In this document: one piece after another, positions 36,761 through 48,400 of the stretch
How positions within the stretch are numbered: position 1 is the first letter of the stretch
Layout: each line of letters starts with the position of its first letter
NCBI RefSeq assembly: GCF_002078875.1
Contig: NC_034414.1
Coordinates: 19,332,895-19,396,894 of the forward strand
DNA: 64,000 nucleotides
Direction of reading: 5' to 3'
DNA from: Numida meleagris
Lineage: Eukaryota; Chordata; Aves; Galliformes; Numididae
Program-made: the position numbers and the translations under genes
The notes under the pieces: model-generated
What the model was told of the DNA's origin: nothing
Seen by the model: only the letters and a program-made list of their open reading frames with translations
Database searches by the model: none

Positions 36761-39700
36761 TATTGTAAAGAGGGAAGAAACAGAAACATGAATTTCTGTT
36801 CATGAGTCATCCCCATTGCAGTGGATAAGCTGAAGTTAGAGATGTCTCCAGAAGGAGGCGCTTGGTGCAAGCTCCCTCTGGACACGCGGGGCTGATGTAT
36901 CCCCAGGGTGCTGCCATCACTTGCGTGGATGCCCAGAGGGATTCCTGGCCCACACTCTTGTGACTGGTCAGCCCTACTAAGTGACACGTGCGCCATTACA
37001 ACAAGCCTGAAATAGCTCTGCTTCCTTATAATGGGCCAGATGAATGAATGAGGTTTGCTAAGTTTTTGCTCCGCAGTGGATGAAAACCGCAGAACACAAA
37101 AGGAATCACTTGGAATACAGATGCTTGAGCTAGTCAGAAGCTTTTCACAAAGTCTGTTTCTGCCAGAAAATGCAACTTTGGCAAAATTGAAATGTTTTGT
37201 CGGAACATGTTGATATTGAGGAAACGTTCAATCCAAACAAAGGAGACCATCACATTTGGATTTTATCTTTGCGTCATGTTTCACTTTGCCTTTTCTATTA
37301 ATACATGCTACTGATTTTATCTGGTCATATTTGATAGCAGTTAACATTTTTTTTCTGCTATTTTTTCTAGCAGTTTTTTCAGTACTATCCAAAGGAAACA
37401 TTGCATGGTTCTAAGACAGACTTCCTCAATTTCATTCCTGTAGTAAATTTGCAAAACTTACATATATTGTGAAGAGTAAAAAAAGAAATATTGGCATTTT
37501 CTGTGGAGTAGAAACTGAAGTATCTCAAAGCCTTTAACAAATACCTACAGCTGTTTGTAAGGCTCATAGGCATGTTGAGCAACCTCAAAAATTTGCAAGC
37601 GGTAGCCAATGGAAACCTTGAGTAGTTTACTGCAGTGGAAAATCCATTACGCCTTCAGGTGGTCTTTCATGGGATGAATTCCTTTATCCAGACATCTCTC
37701 TGGGTTATCTTTGTCTGCATCACAACCTGTTGAATTTTAACTCTAAACAGTCTTTGTGGCATTTGTGCACCTTCCATATAAAACAATGCTAAAGTGTTTG
37801 TGACTTTTTCTAAATCTCTTAACGAAGATGCAAACAGTACCCAGTGAGGCTGCTGATGTAGGAGACATGAGACAGATGCCAAGATTTTTACCATTAAGGC
37901 ACGTGGAACATGGTACTTAAAGGGTATTTTGCGCTTAGCTGCCATTTGACTTTCTCCATGGCTCCAGCTGTAGAACTGATGCTAACCACAAATTTCTTTC
38001 AAGGAATATCCACCTGCTCTAGCATATCCACAGGCTGCAGTGTGGATATCTGTTTCACATTGCCATGGAGCACCTCATCATGCTCCTCCTTCTCTGACCT
38101 TGGTGTGCACAGGGCTCTTTATCACATTTCTTTTGCTCCTTCTCTGCCTGTCTTTTCTAAGTCCATAGCAAGCTGAAAGTGGTGTCCTGACAAGCTGTCT
38201 GAAGCTTTCCCCCATATCTTTCTCTGAATTTTCTCTCCTTTCTTCCCCAACCAGCCAACTGCAACTAGCTGCTCTCCCCTGTGTTAGGAAAAAAACGAAA
38301 GTCTCCCAAAGCAGATGAAAACAGAGACCTCTTGCCTCTTCACAAAGAAACACAATTTTTAATGCCTACAGAATCATAATTAGTTTATTTCATAGCCTGT
38401 ATTTCTAGGAAACATGAAATTAATGTAGTAAGTCCTTTTAAAACTAGAAGTTAGCTTACCAATATCTCATGTGGGCCCAAGCCCAAATCTGCCCTTAGTG
38501 TGTGAAGGAAGGGGAAATCCCACAGCGCTGAAGGAGGCTGGACATAGGGAACCAGAGAGTTAAGGCTGAGCACAGAGGACCTAATACATTGGTTTCTTAT
38601 AAGGGCCAGAACTACTGGGGAAAAAGTAGCCGCAAAGGCCACAAGTATTTTCTTATTTGAGCCAATTGCTCTGTCAAGTCATTCAACATGGCAGAAAAAG
38701 AGTCACTGAAGTTGTTCCTCTATCCTGCTTAAGTTCCAGCTCTGCAGGGGCACCTTTGGTTTTAGGATGGAAAACGGGTCTTTCTGTTTTATGGAGTGGG
38801 ATAAGGAAGGGAAAACCTGACTGATTTTTGACATTGCTTATTTTTTTGTCTCTAAGGCAAGTAATTATGCTCATTAGGGAACTGCACTCACTGTTACCCT
38901 GGAATGCTTCATTTAGCCCTTTTGAAAACTGAGTTGCATTGGTGGACTAACTTCCTCCATAGAGGATGGCTAAGCAGCCAGAAAAGGGAATTTGAACATG
39001 ATGCCACAGATTTGCCCAGCACATGGCCTATTCACACTCATTGTTTGGTGAGATGTAGCTTTAGCCCCAGGAGAGACTGTGGACAACTTTCACAGTGCTC
39101 CTGAATGCACTTCTTGTATTTCTGTTAAGATGCAAAGACCAAACCAGGCAGATTGCACCAGCCAAATATTTCAGTCTGTATGTAATCCTCCATGAAGGAA
39201 CGCTAAAAGCTCTTAGCCATGTGTCTGTGCTGCTGAGAAGTCTCACTGTAGCATTTGGCTGCAGTGTTTGTATCTGCCCTAATGCTGAATGTACTTAAGT
39301 ACAGGTTTGAAAATTACATTCCATTGACACTGAATTGTAAAACAGATCTGCAAAAATTGATAGAGTTAACGTATTTTACTAGTTGTTATAAGTTACCTAA
39401 GAATCCATTTCAACCTAGCACAAAACAAGCCTTTTGATAATTAATTATTACCCTCTGGATGAACAGTTATTGTGTAATTAATACCACTAACTTCTAATAA
39501 TCCACCGTCAGAAACCTGAGACACAAAAAAACTGCATGGCCAAGTCTGCAAGAAGAGAAAGAATGCCACCATTTTATATGGGAGAAAAACTGAGAAGCAG
39601 GGAAAAGAGCTGAGGTTCGTATCCTGAAGCAGAGGCAGAACAAGTTCACCCCTGTTCAGGACTTCAAGCCCTAAACTATACAAAGCCAACCCATTAGTTT

Positions 39701-39810
39701 AATGGTTTTGTTGCCCTCTTTTTTTCAGTTTTAATAAAAAAACATTAAAAAAAATAAGTTTTGTTCCTTATATACATTAACTATATTAAATATTTTGTGT
39801 ATGGCCTAAG
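36761..39810. other. PAMR1 upstream DNA, no gene recognised
   Basis: No exon, RNA gene or well-bounded repeat was identified. Around 37,960-38,290 a C/T-rich tract resembles avian interspersed repeat sequence but has no clear ends. Confidence 0.6.
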
Positions 39811-39928
39811 ACAGTTCCTCTTTACTCCATGCAGCCAAAGCAAACCAAAAAGTTGGACACCAGCCCTTTAGACCATGGGTGTCCAACTTATTGGTTTGCC
39901 TGGGCCACATGGATTGAAGAGGAACTGT
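39811..39928. repeat. Long inverted repeat (51-bp arms, 16-bp loop) at a DNA-transposon end
   Basis: The left arm 39,811-39,861 and right arm 39,878-39,928 are reverse complements at 44 of 51 positions without gaps, separated by 16 bases (39,862-39,877). The right arm is the terminal sequence of the hAT-like element that starts at 39,874, so the left arm is an inverted second copy of the same terminus. Transcribed RNA would fold into a long hairpin, similar to MITE-derived precursors. Whether it is transcribed is unknown. Confidence 0.85.
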
Positions 39929-40548
39929 TTTGTGCTGCGTCTATGAAGGTTGCTCTGAAAGCAATGCCTCCTAATTATTTCCATGGAAACAAACATACAG
40001 CTAAAAAGCAGTGACATGAATAAGGCTTGATTGTGAAGTCAGGGATAGTTATCTCTGGTAAGATAGGGCTTATGAAAATCTGGTAAAGATACATGATTGA
40101 ATTCTGAATTGCAACTCTGGACATTCCATTTGAAAATTCGCAAGTAATGTATTTATGTCAACTGAAAATGGAGTCACAAATACATCATAAAATTGATGAT
40201 ATTTTGGCAATCTTGCAACCTGTTCTCAAATTCCTTTACCAAAACAGAAAGCACAGCTGCATATTGTTTGCTCCTCACAGGGCTGCGTTTAGCCAGTGTG
40301 TCAAAATCCATAAACATCTTTGCCATAGCTTGAGTTAGAACTGTATTGCATCCTCCCCATGTCCTGGTTTCAGCCCAGAGAAGATTAATAGCGCACTGAT
40401 GTTCAGTTTGTACTGTGTGATGGGTGCATGCCCAGTTCTGGGCCAGGCCACTTGATGGGGCAAAGCTACCACTACAAGGGGCATGGGTCAGAGGATGGCT
40501 GCAGGGCAGGCTGTGTGAGGCCTGCAGGCTGTGCATTGGACGTTCCTG
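39874..40548 (-). mobile_element. Decayed hAT (Charlie-like) DNA transposon
   Basis: The left end CATGGGTGTCCAA and the right end, whose reverse complement is CAGGAACGTCCAA, are matching terminal inverted repeats of the hAT/Charlie type. Flanking octamers CTTTAGAC (39,866-39,873) and GTCTAGGT (40,549-40,556) resemble a mutated 8-base target duplication around the preferred core CTAG. On the minus strand, within 40,330-40,174, a fragment reading S-K-Q-Y-A-A-V-L then E-F-E-N-R-L-Q-D resembles the C-terminal part of hAT transposases. The element is internally deleted and cannot encode a full protein. Bases about 39,947-39,988 look like the end of an avian mariner (Galluhop-type) element, perhaps a nested insertion; that part is less sure. 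Confidence 0.6.
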
Positions 40549-42366
40549 GTCTAGGTTGTCCTGCTTGAGAAGACTCAGTGAAGAGTAATTAGTTACGAGT
40601 ATTCAAACCAATTTTATTCAGAATTGGATTTAGGATAAAGTCACTCTATCAGAGTCAGAAGGGCTTTTTTTTTTTTTCAGTCTGAAAGTTTAGTGAAGTT
40701 TTTATTTCCTTCCATTTTCACAGACTTCTGAAACTCTTTTTTCTGTTCCTGGAACATTACCAGAAAGTTATTCTTTTGTGACTTCTGCTCAGGAAGTTCC
40801 ATCCCGAATGGCCTTGATGATCTTCCAAGCTCCAGAGGTTCTGCTGGAAGGAAGTCTGTGATTTTCAAGGTTATTCACTTGTGCTGTTACAGATTGGATA
40901 CTTGCAAAGGGCATCCTTCTTACATGAACATTTGGAGCCCATTTCTCTCTCTTCTCACAGGCAAGATTACCACTGGAACCAGTGGAGTCTTCTGCAAAAG
41001 TAAGAGTTTGAATCTTGGAAGCTTAAACTCACTCTCAGCAGAGTTGGTGCAGTTATGTTTTGAACAAACCTTAGTGACTGCCTGGTGATGCCCATCACAC
41101 TTTAACAAATTCTGAAGAAACCATTTGAAGGATGTTGTAAAAGAAAATGAACCCATTGAAAAGCTGGAAAGGGCTTGTATCTCAAAGGAGAAATAAAGTT
41201 CAAATGAAACTCAGACCTGGAGCTTTAAGAATAGCAGCAACAGCAGTTAATGAAAGATTAGCGCTGATGTTTTATTCCTTCCCTCAAATTATTATTGTTG
41301 AATGAGGGAGCCCTTCCAGAGGAGAGATTACAAAGTGTTGCCTTTAAAACACAGCTTTTAAAAGAAATTGCAGACCTTACTACAACATCTGAGGAACATT
41401 TTATAACTTTCTGGAGTACTTAGTGTATGCTTTGCCCTTTGAGCTTCAAGTTCTGCCAAATATGTGCAATGCAATATCCAGCACTTGTGAACCAAGGAGA
41501 ATTGTGGCAGCCTTCCTACACAGGCACCTGCAGACAAGGACATTTTGTGGGGTTTTTTCTGGCCCAAGCTCCACAAACTATTCCCAGCTCTGTGCAGGAT
41601 GTTAATCCTCAGTGACTGATACATCACAGTTGAGGAAAGCAAGAGGGGTGAGAACGAGAGAAGCCAAAAGAGCAAGGAGCTGTAGTGCCAGTGCACATTA
41701 CTGCTCCTGACCTAATGGGACTTATAATGACAATAGTTATGCTTGTATTTGTTAAAAAGATTTTGCCAGGAAAACTGGGGTAGTTTAAAGTTTACGATTT
41801 CAATTACATTTCTGGGCAGGTGATCAGCAAAATATGGCCAGAAAAATAGGAGTCCTTAATGGCACCTAACAAGCAATATGCAGGTTTTTTTTCAGTTGTT
41901 ACTTTTTTTCTGCTGTCTGGATGTGGGTTTTTTTTTCGGTGATTCTTCTGTGCTTCACTTTTGTATACAGTCAATGATGGTCTTCACCATAGCAACATGT
42001 AAGAAAAGAGACAGGTGGAAGATTTGGTTTGAATTTAAAGCTAGTCAGTTGATCTGCATTTCCAAACTGGAAATGTAGAATTGTAGCCCTTCTTGAAATA
42101 TGATTCACAATGAGCTGTAGCTGCATTGCAATTAGATAATGAGTGATGTAAGACTTGAGCAGTGCTGTCTAAAAAAATAAGAGCTTAGTTTGAAGTGTAG
42201 GATTTTTTTTTTGTGATTTCCTTTTCTCTTTTCATTGTTCCCCATTAAAATTGAAATTAAGGCTCAATTTTGCTGTCCTTGTAGATTCAATTTGCCAAAA
42301 TGTCCTCGTGAATGTTCTGTGAAGAAATTTAGCTGGGAAGAACTGTAAAATTCTAATTATAAGGAA
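40549..42366. other. Intergenic, no gene recognised
   Basis: AT-rich unique sequence lies between the hAT-like element and the CR1 fragment. A T-rich tract occurs at about 40,666-40,677. Open frames are short and without motifs. Confidence 0.65.
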
Positions 42367-43025
42367 TAATCATAGAATCATAGAATCATTAAAGATGGAA
42401 AAGACCTCTAAGATTGTCTACTCCAGCTGTCCACCTATCACCAGTATTGCCCACTAAACCATGTCCCTAAGTACTACATCTACCCTTTCCTTAAACACCT
42501 CCAGGGACGGTGACTCCACCACTTTCCTGGGCAGCCTGTGCCAGTGCATCAACAGTCTTTCTGAGAAGAAATTCTTCCTAATATCCAACCTGAACCTCCC
42601 CTGGTGTGACTTGAGACCATTCCCTCTCATCCTCTTACTGTTCTCCAGGAGGGGAGAGGCGGACCCCCACCTCACCACAACCTCCTTTCAGGGAGTTGTA
42701 GAGAGCGATAAGGTCTCCCCCAGCCTCCTCTTCTCCAGACTGAACAATCTCCGTTCCCTCAGCCTCTCCTCATAAGACTTGTGCTCCAGAACCTTCACCA
42801 GCTTTGTTGCCCTTCTCTGACATGCTTCAGAGCTTCAATGTCTTTCTTGTAGTGAGGGGACCAAAACTTAACATAGTACTTGAACATGTTGTACAGAGTA
42901 CAGGGGGACGATCACCTCCCTGCTCCTGCTGGCTACACTATTTCTGATGCAAGCCAGAATGCCATTGGCCTTCTTGACCACGTGGACACACTGCTGGCTC
43001 ATGTTCAGCTAAGTGTCAACCAAAA
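42367..43025 (-). mobile_element. CR1 LINE, 3' end fragment
   Basis: The plus strand begins with the repeated octamer-like unit ATAGAATC at 42,371-42,386, which is the reverse complement of the ATTCTATG repeats that end every CR1 element. It continues through the well-known avian CR1 3' region (for example GGTGACTCCACCAC, AGTTGTAGAGAGCGATAAGG, CTCATGTTCAGC). The element therefore lies on the minus strand and is truncated at its 5' end near 43,025, which is normal for CR1 and leaves no target duplication. On the minus strand, 42,678-42,454 encodes a remnant of CR1 protein-like sequence (R-L-D-I-R-K-N-F-F). It retains good similarity to consensus and so is not among the oldest copies. Confidence 0.93.
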
Positions 43026-44194
43026 AATGAAATCATTTACTCCTTATAGTGTTGTTTTATATGTGGTACAAGTAAATAATCAATGTATGTACAGTAACAT
43101 GTCATAATCCGTCTCCTTGTGATGCATCTTTTGGAAGTTCTGCCATCAATCATTTGATACCTTCTTCTGCTAATCATTATCCAGTTTATCTGTTCTTCTC
43201 CCTTGGTTGACTGACCTTGACTAAAATGGAAGTCCTGAAGAAGATGACAAAGACAATAGAAATTTAACCATTTGGATAGAGAAAGTAGGATTGCTCATAC
43301 TAAAAGATGAAGAAGCTGAGATCTTTCAGAGACGTAATATGTTCTGAGAACAATTGGTCTAGGTCAGCAGGGTACTACAATTTTTGGTCTCATGATATAA
43401 CCAGATATACTGATCAAAATCTCAGGCCACTCTGCAGCCGTCTCTCAATTTTTATTTTAAAAGTCATTAGCTTCTTCAACTAGTGCAAAACCAGGTGCTG
43501 AAATGTAAGTCACTGAGAAGTATCATCTTGTCCACCCCTTCTGTCCCTATCAGATACTGAAGTAGCAGTTGACAGTTCCAAAAGTCCTGCTTACACATAT
43601 TTAACCTACCTATCATCCTTGACATCTTCAAACTCTGGTATGCCAGACCACTATTGATGCTTCACTTAAAAACATGAAAAAAAATTATGGAAAATACTTC
43701 CTACTAATTTTTCTTTTATTATTTTTTAGGCCCAGATATTGGGATATGAATCAGCAAGATCATATGTTGCAACATACTGTCCTTGGGTAAATTTAAACTG
43801 TAATTCTTCAGCTCACATCCCACCCAACACCCTTAAATTAATTCTTATGGGAAAATTTGTTTTGCTATCTGTCAAATCACTGCCACACTTTTAAGGAATG
43901 CATACTAAGTGGGTAGTAGGATATGTTTGTATCAGGAAATCCCCTCTGCATATCTAATGCCACCAAAAACTGCATCTTAGTATAATTCTGTTATTTATAG
44001 CTCTGTAAATTGAAGCTGAAGAGATTTAGAAGACCTATAAGCTGTTAATCAAGAAAAAAGGCTTTTTGCACAAAAACTGTGAGCTAAAAGTTCATTCAAG
44101 TTAATGGAAGACTTCATATAGTTCATAAGGCCTCTCTTTAAAATATCCATGAAGATGCTTAGACAGTACTGGTAACAGTGGTATTTTAAGCTCT

Positions 44195-44262
44195 GACCTA
44201 GCAAAGACTTAAGCGTATGCTTAACTTTGGTTAAATCAGTAATCCTACTGAATTCAATGGGC
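44195..44262 (+). repeat. Ancient sauropsid dispersed repeat (related type)
   Basis: Reads GACCTAGCAAAGACTTAAGC, then ATGCTTAACTTTGG, then CCTACTGAATTCAATGGG. This resembles a palindromic amniote repeat with alternating GCTTAACTTT and CATTGAAGTCAATGGG blocks. Confidence 0.45.
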
Positions 44263-45371
44263 TAAATGTCAAAATTTTAAGTCTTTGAAGCCTAAAGTCC
44301 TAGTGTGTAACCATAACTGAAATTCAGAGAAGTGACAATGTCAGGGGTCACACAGAAAGCTTTCTGCTCAAGTCCTGGGCTGAGTGTGCTTCCTACATCT
44401 CTGGAGTCATGGTAGCATTGCTGTTGTTACAGCAGTTGCCATCCTAAGCAGCAAACAGGTTCTCGTTTTGCAATGTGCTGCCTGCTTAATACAACAAATA
44501 AAAAGAAATTGATTTCATCAGACCAGATTTCCCATGGGAATTACCAACAGACGCACTGAACCATTCACTACTTTGTAGATACTGAAAGAGTGACAGGAGT
44601 TTCTAAATAAGGCAGTCTTCAGCATTCATTGTTAATAGGCATGTTGGGGTTTTCAGTGAGTATTTATGTAGCGGCCTTCAGGATTAGAAATCGACACTGC
44701 TTCTTCCCCTTAAAGGCTGATGAACTCAAGAACTGTACCATTGTCTCCCTCTTGGACTGTTAGCATTTAGTGGTGTGCATGCTGACAGAGAAGGTATTGA
44801 TTTTTATTACTGCGAACATTTCTTCATAGAAGAGAAGCAACAGAGAGGAACAGAAAAGAAATAATAGTGATTTCTGTTTTTTTTCCAGCAAGACTTCGAT
44901 CTTACAGGTAAAAGAAAGGAATACTCTGTTGCACTCCAGACCGTCCTGCTACAGTATCTACATTTCTCCATCCTTGTTATTACCTCTCTGTCCTGAAACC
45001 ACAATGAGGATGTCCCTACTGACAGCGTAGCTTTATCTTCTGATATCTGTTTATGGGTCCTTGAGACCTTTCCAAATTGCCATTGCCCTACAACACACAT
45101 TATCATGCAAGGACAGAAAAGTCTACTCAGAAAAGTCTGCTTCAGGTAGCCTAGAGCACTTCAGGAAGGACCGCAGAAATGCCAGTCTTGGATCCAGTAG
45201 GGAATTTTTACTCCAACAAGAGTATTTAAAATTGTGTTGGTTTTTTTTTTATATATATTACTGTCTGTCCATAATTCCATTGTTTATATTCAGTCAGTGT
45301 CTTCTGTGTGAAGAATCTCTTGGCCATTGGCATTTGTTTTAGATTCCTCTTCATTTATTTTTAATGCAAAA

Positions 45372-45445
45372 CAGCTTGATCTAAGGCCACTGAAGTGAAT
45401 GGAAAGTCTGTCCATGAGTTCAGTGGCCTTCAGAGCAGGCTCATA
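45372..45445 (+). repeat. Ancient sauropsid dispersed repeat (palindromic type)
   Basis: GCCACTGAAGTGAATGGA followed by TCCATGAGTTCAGTGGCC forms an imperfect palindrome, then CAGGCTCATA. This is the usual arrangement of the CATTGAAGTCAATGG-type amniote repeat. Confidence 0.5.
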
Positions 45446-48400
45446 AGGATTCTTGATTATCAGCTGATCAAAATTTGGCTGAAATGGGTGACTGCATCTA
45501 TGTTGTGTTGAAAGAACAGCTCTAGAGTGTCTGTGAGTCTGGTTTGCTCCCTTTCCTGCCTGCATGTGTTCACTCATCTCTTGACCAATCAGGGATATAC
45601 CATTCTGTAGTTGCTGGCAAAGGTGCTCTGGTTTTACCTCAGGCCGTGTCTGGATAAGTAATTCATGCCTAGAGCAGTCATGGGACCAACCTTTGCAGGC
45701 AGTAACAGTTTAGTTAATGAGTGCACCACTCCGAATAACTTAATCACGTAGATCCATGTGACTACAGGCTAAACTGTAAATTAAATATATTATTTCTTTC
45801 TGTGTTAAGTGTGCTAGTGACCTCTTGCTGATATTCCACAGTTGTGTTTTACACACATATTTTTAAAATGTTTGTTAAAATTTATGAACAATGCATCCCT
45901 CCTGAGCCACCTAGTAAGCACTGGCTTTTAAACAACTGTTTTGTAAAGGTAGTAGTATATCATGTCCCATGCCAACATCAGAACTTTGAAGTGGTGAGTA
46001 GTTTTCATGTGTGGACTTCATCTCTCTGCTCTAAACACGCAATAGGCAAACGTACCATTGTAGGTAAGAGATCGTAGGCGTAAGCTTACATAGTGTAGCA
46101 GTTCAGTGATCCTCTTCAGGGGGATTGCTGCATACGGTGGATTGTTACTGTGCTTAATCAAGGTAGACAGCAGTCACTTTCCTTTCATAATACTTGGCTC
46201 TGCTCTTTCAATGGGAGTGAATCAGTGAAAATTATTCCTCCTGCCTCATCTCCTATTCCTGACCTAAGGTATACTTCAGCTAACACTTTTCTCATGTGGT
46301 CTCTAACATTTTGTGCTATTTCACAGGTCTTCCATTTGAGACATGAGGATAGTGTCCATTTCAGCAAATGTTAGATGACACTAGATATCTGAGTCAGCAC
46401 TTTTGATGTTCTTCATTATAAATGGAGAGAACCAGTGTGTGGTTTATCAGCCTCATTTTGAAAGTCAGCACTAGGATGAATTCTTCTCCGGGCACTAGAA
46501 AGGGCTTTTCTATTACTGCCTTTGCTGTGAACACTAACATTTAGGATGTCTGATGTTAGATAAGATGAATCCCATCCCAGTCTGGTGAATTTATGTGAAG
46601 ACCGAATGCCAAGTAAAAAAGTAAAATGCAAAGTCTGCAAACCCATATTTCATGGGATGAACAGCACTGGTTCTGTTTACTGTTCATCATGGAGCAAAAT
46701 ATTGGCTGCTTGTGCAGAGTACAGATGTCAGAAGGGTGGCAGATAAGTACCACATGAGGATCTGGTCTTCGGTGCCTGGGATTTGCCAGTGCTTTTCTGC
46801 CATGTTAGCAAAGTGAAGCCCTCCTGGCCAGCACAGATGAACTGCTGTAAATGATTTATGACTTTCTCAACTAAAACCAGCCACAGGAGTCACAGTGTAA
46901 ACAAATAAATGGGAATGATAAGATATAAATAACAGAGTTCTGCATATTCCTGGATATGGACTGAATGTATTTAGCATTGTATCATCCCACTCCTCCATGT
47001 GGTCAGAATGAAGGTGGAACCAGTGCATTCTTTTGCAGCCTCTCTCTTTTAAGTATGGCATATCAACTGCAAAAACAGGAGGAAAACGTAAATTAGGACA
47101 TCTTAATCAATAATGCTCCAAAATAAGTTGATGAGACACTTTTTTTCACTGTAGAGAGGCACAGAGTAAACAGGTTAATCAGTTTAAGATTCTTTTATAA
47201 GGTCACAGTGCTCAGTATGATTTACTGGAGATGAAATTTGGCAGGCAGTATGTTCATAATATGATCTAATCATGTTTGGTTGTGTGCAGAGGGAAATAAA
47301 GAAATTGGCTGAGAGAGGATTGCTTAAAAATTGGCAACTTTGCAAAAACTGTGACTTCTCTATGGAAATCTCATCAGAATGATGAGCCAGCCAGCTTTTC
47401 AGAGCCTGTCCAGAATTTTTCCTTTCAAAATATTTGTGCATGAGTGATAATGGATAACTTCTATTACTGGATGGCTCTTGCAGTGCACTTCAGGATTGAC
47501 CTGAAGTATCCCCTGCTATTTCAGCGCTGGACTCCAACAGCTCTGCCAAAATGCCTTGCTCCTCAGTCCCTGCTTTTCTTTCAGGCTTAGGGGTTCATAA
47601 GTCTGCTGGAATATCATCAGGCCTCGTAAGATTTAATAACCTCTTTGTGTAGCGTCCTGCCTCCAGAAATGACCCAGACCACATATTTCAACAGATACAG
47701 ACTAAAAAAAAAAAAATCATTTGGATAACCTGCTCTAGCACACAGCCGCATCCTGTTCTCCACTGATAAAGACTAGCTCAACTTCTAAAGTATTTATGAC
47801 TTAGCATTTGTTATCCTGACCGCTTGCTATCTACAGATTTCCCTAATAACCTTCTTCTAAGATTTTGCTCCCAGAGGTATGCTGTGGAAAGGATTCATTG
47901 CCTAGCTACATGCTGTACCAAGAACCATTTCTGTAGTCATTTTTGAATTGGCCACCTTCCATTTCATGAGATTACCCTGTGATTCCTAAAAATCAAGGCA
48001 GACACATACCCCTAATATTTTCTCGATATCCTGTCCATCCTGCAGTCACACATCTTGCATCTGAAATGCAGTGCCTGGGATGAGGTGATTATCCCATTGG
48101 TATTCTGAGCGCACAGCTCATGCATGGCTACCATTTGGATGTTCCTGATGAACTCCTGTCTTCACCTGTGCAGTCCCCCATTACTTTCAGTGTGGATTTC
48201 ACTGTCATGTAGGTATACATGCAGCCCCGTTGATGTGAGATATCACATGCCATTGCTTAATTTTACCATAGGACTCATGATTTCTTTTATCTCTTCATGC
48301 ACTTTTTCCCATATGCTCAACTACACACAGACGAAGTCCCATTGCGTGATCACTATAGGATATCTGAAATTTTTGCACCAAAAATTGCTCATGTTAAGAA

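Noticed and set aside
37960..38290. C/T-rich tract resembling an avian interspersed repeat
   Set aside because: Similarity is from memory only, with no termini, target duplication or second copy in the window to support a call.
39811..39928. Hairpin considered as an annotated microRNA gene
   Set aside because: Fold alone does not define a microRNA; no seed could be matched and expression is unknown, so it is listed as an inverted repeat.
42454..42678. 74-codon open frame on the minus strand
   Set aside because: It is the tail of the CR1 element and not a host gene.
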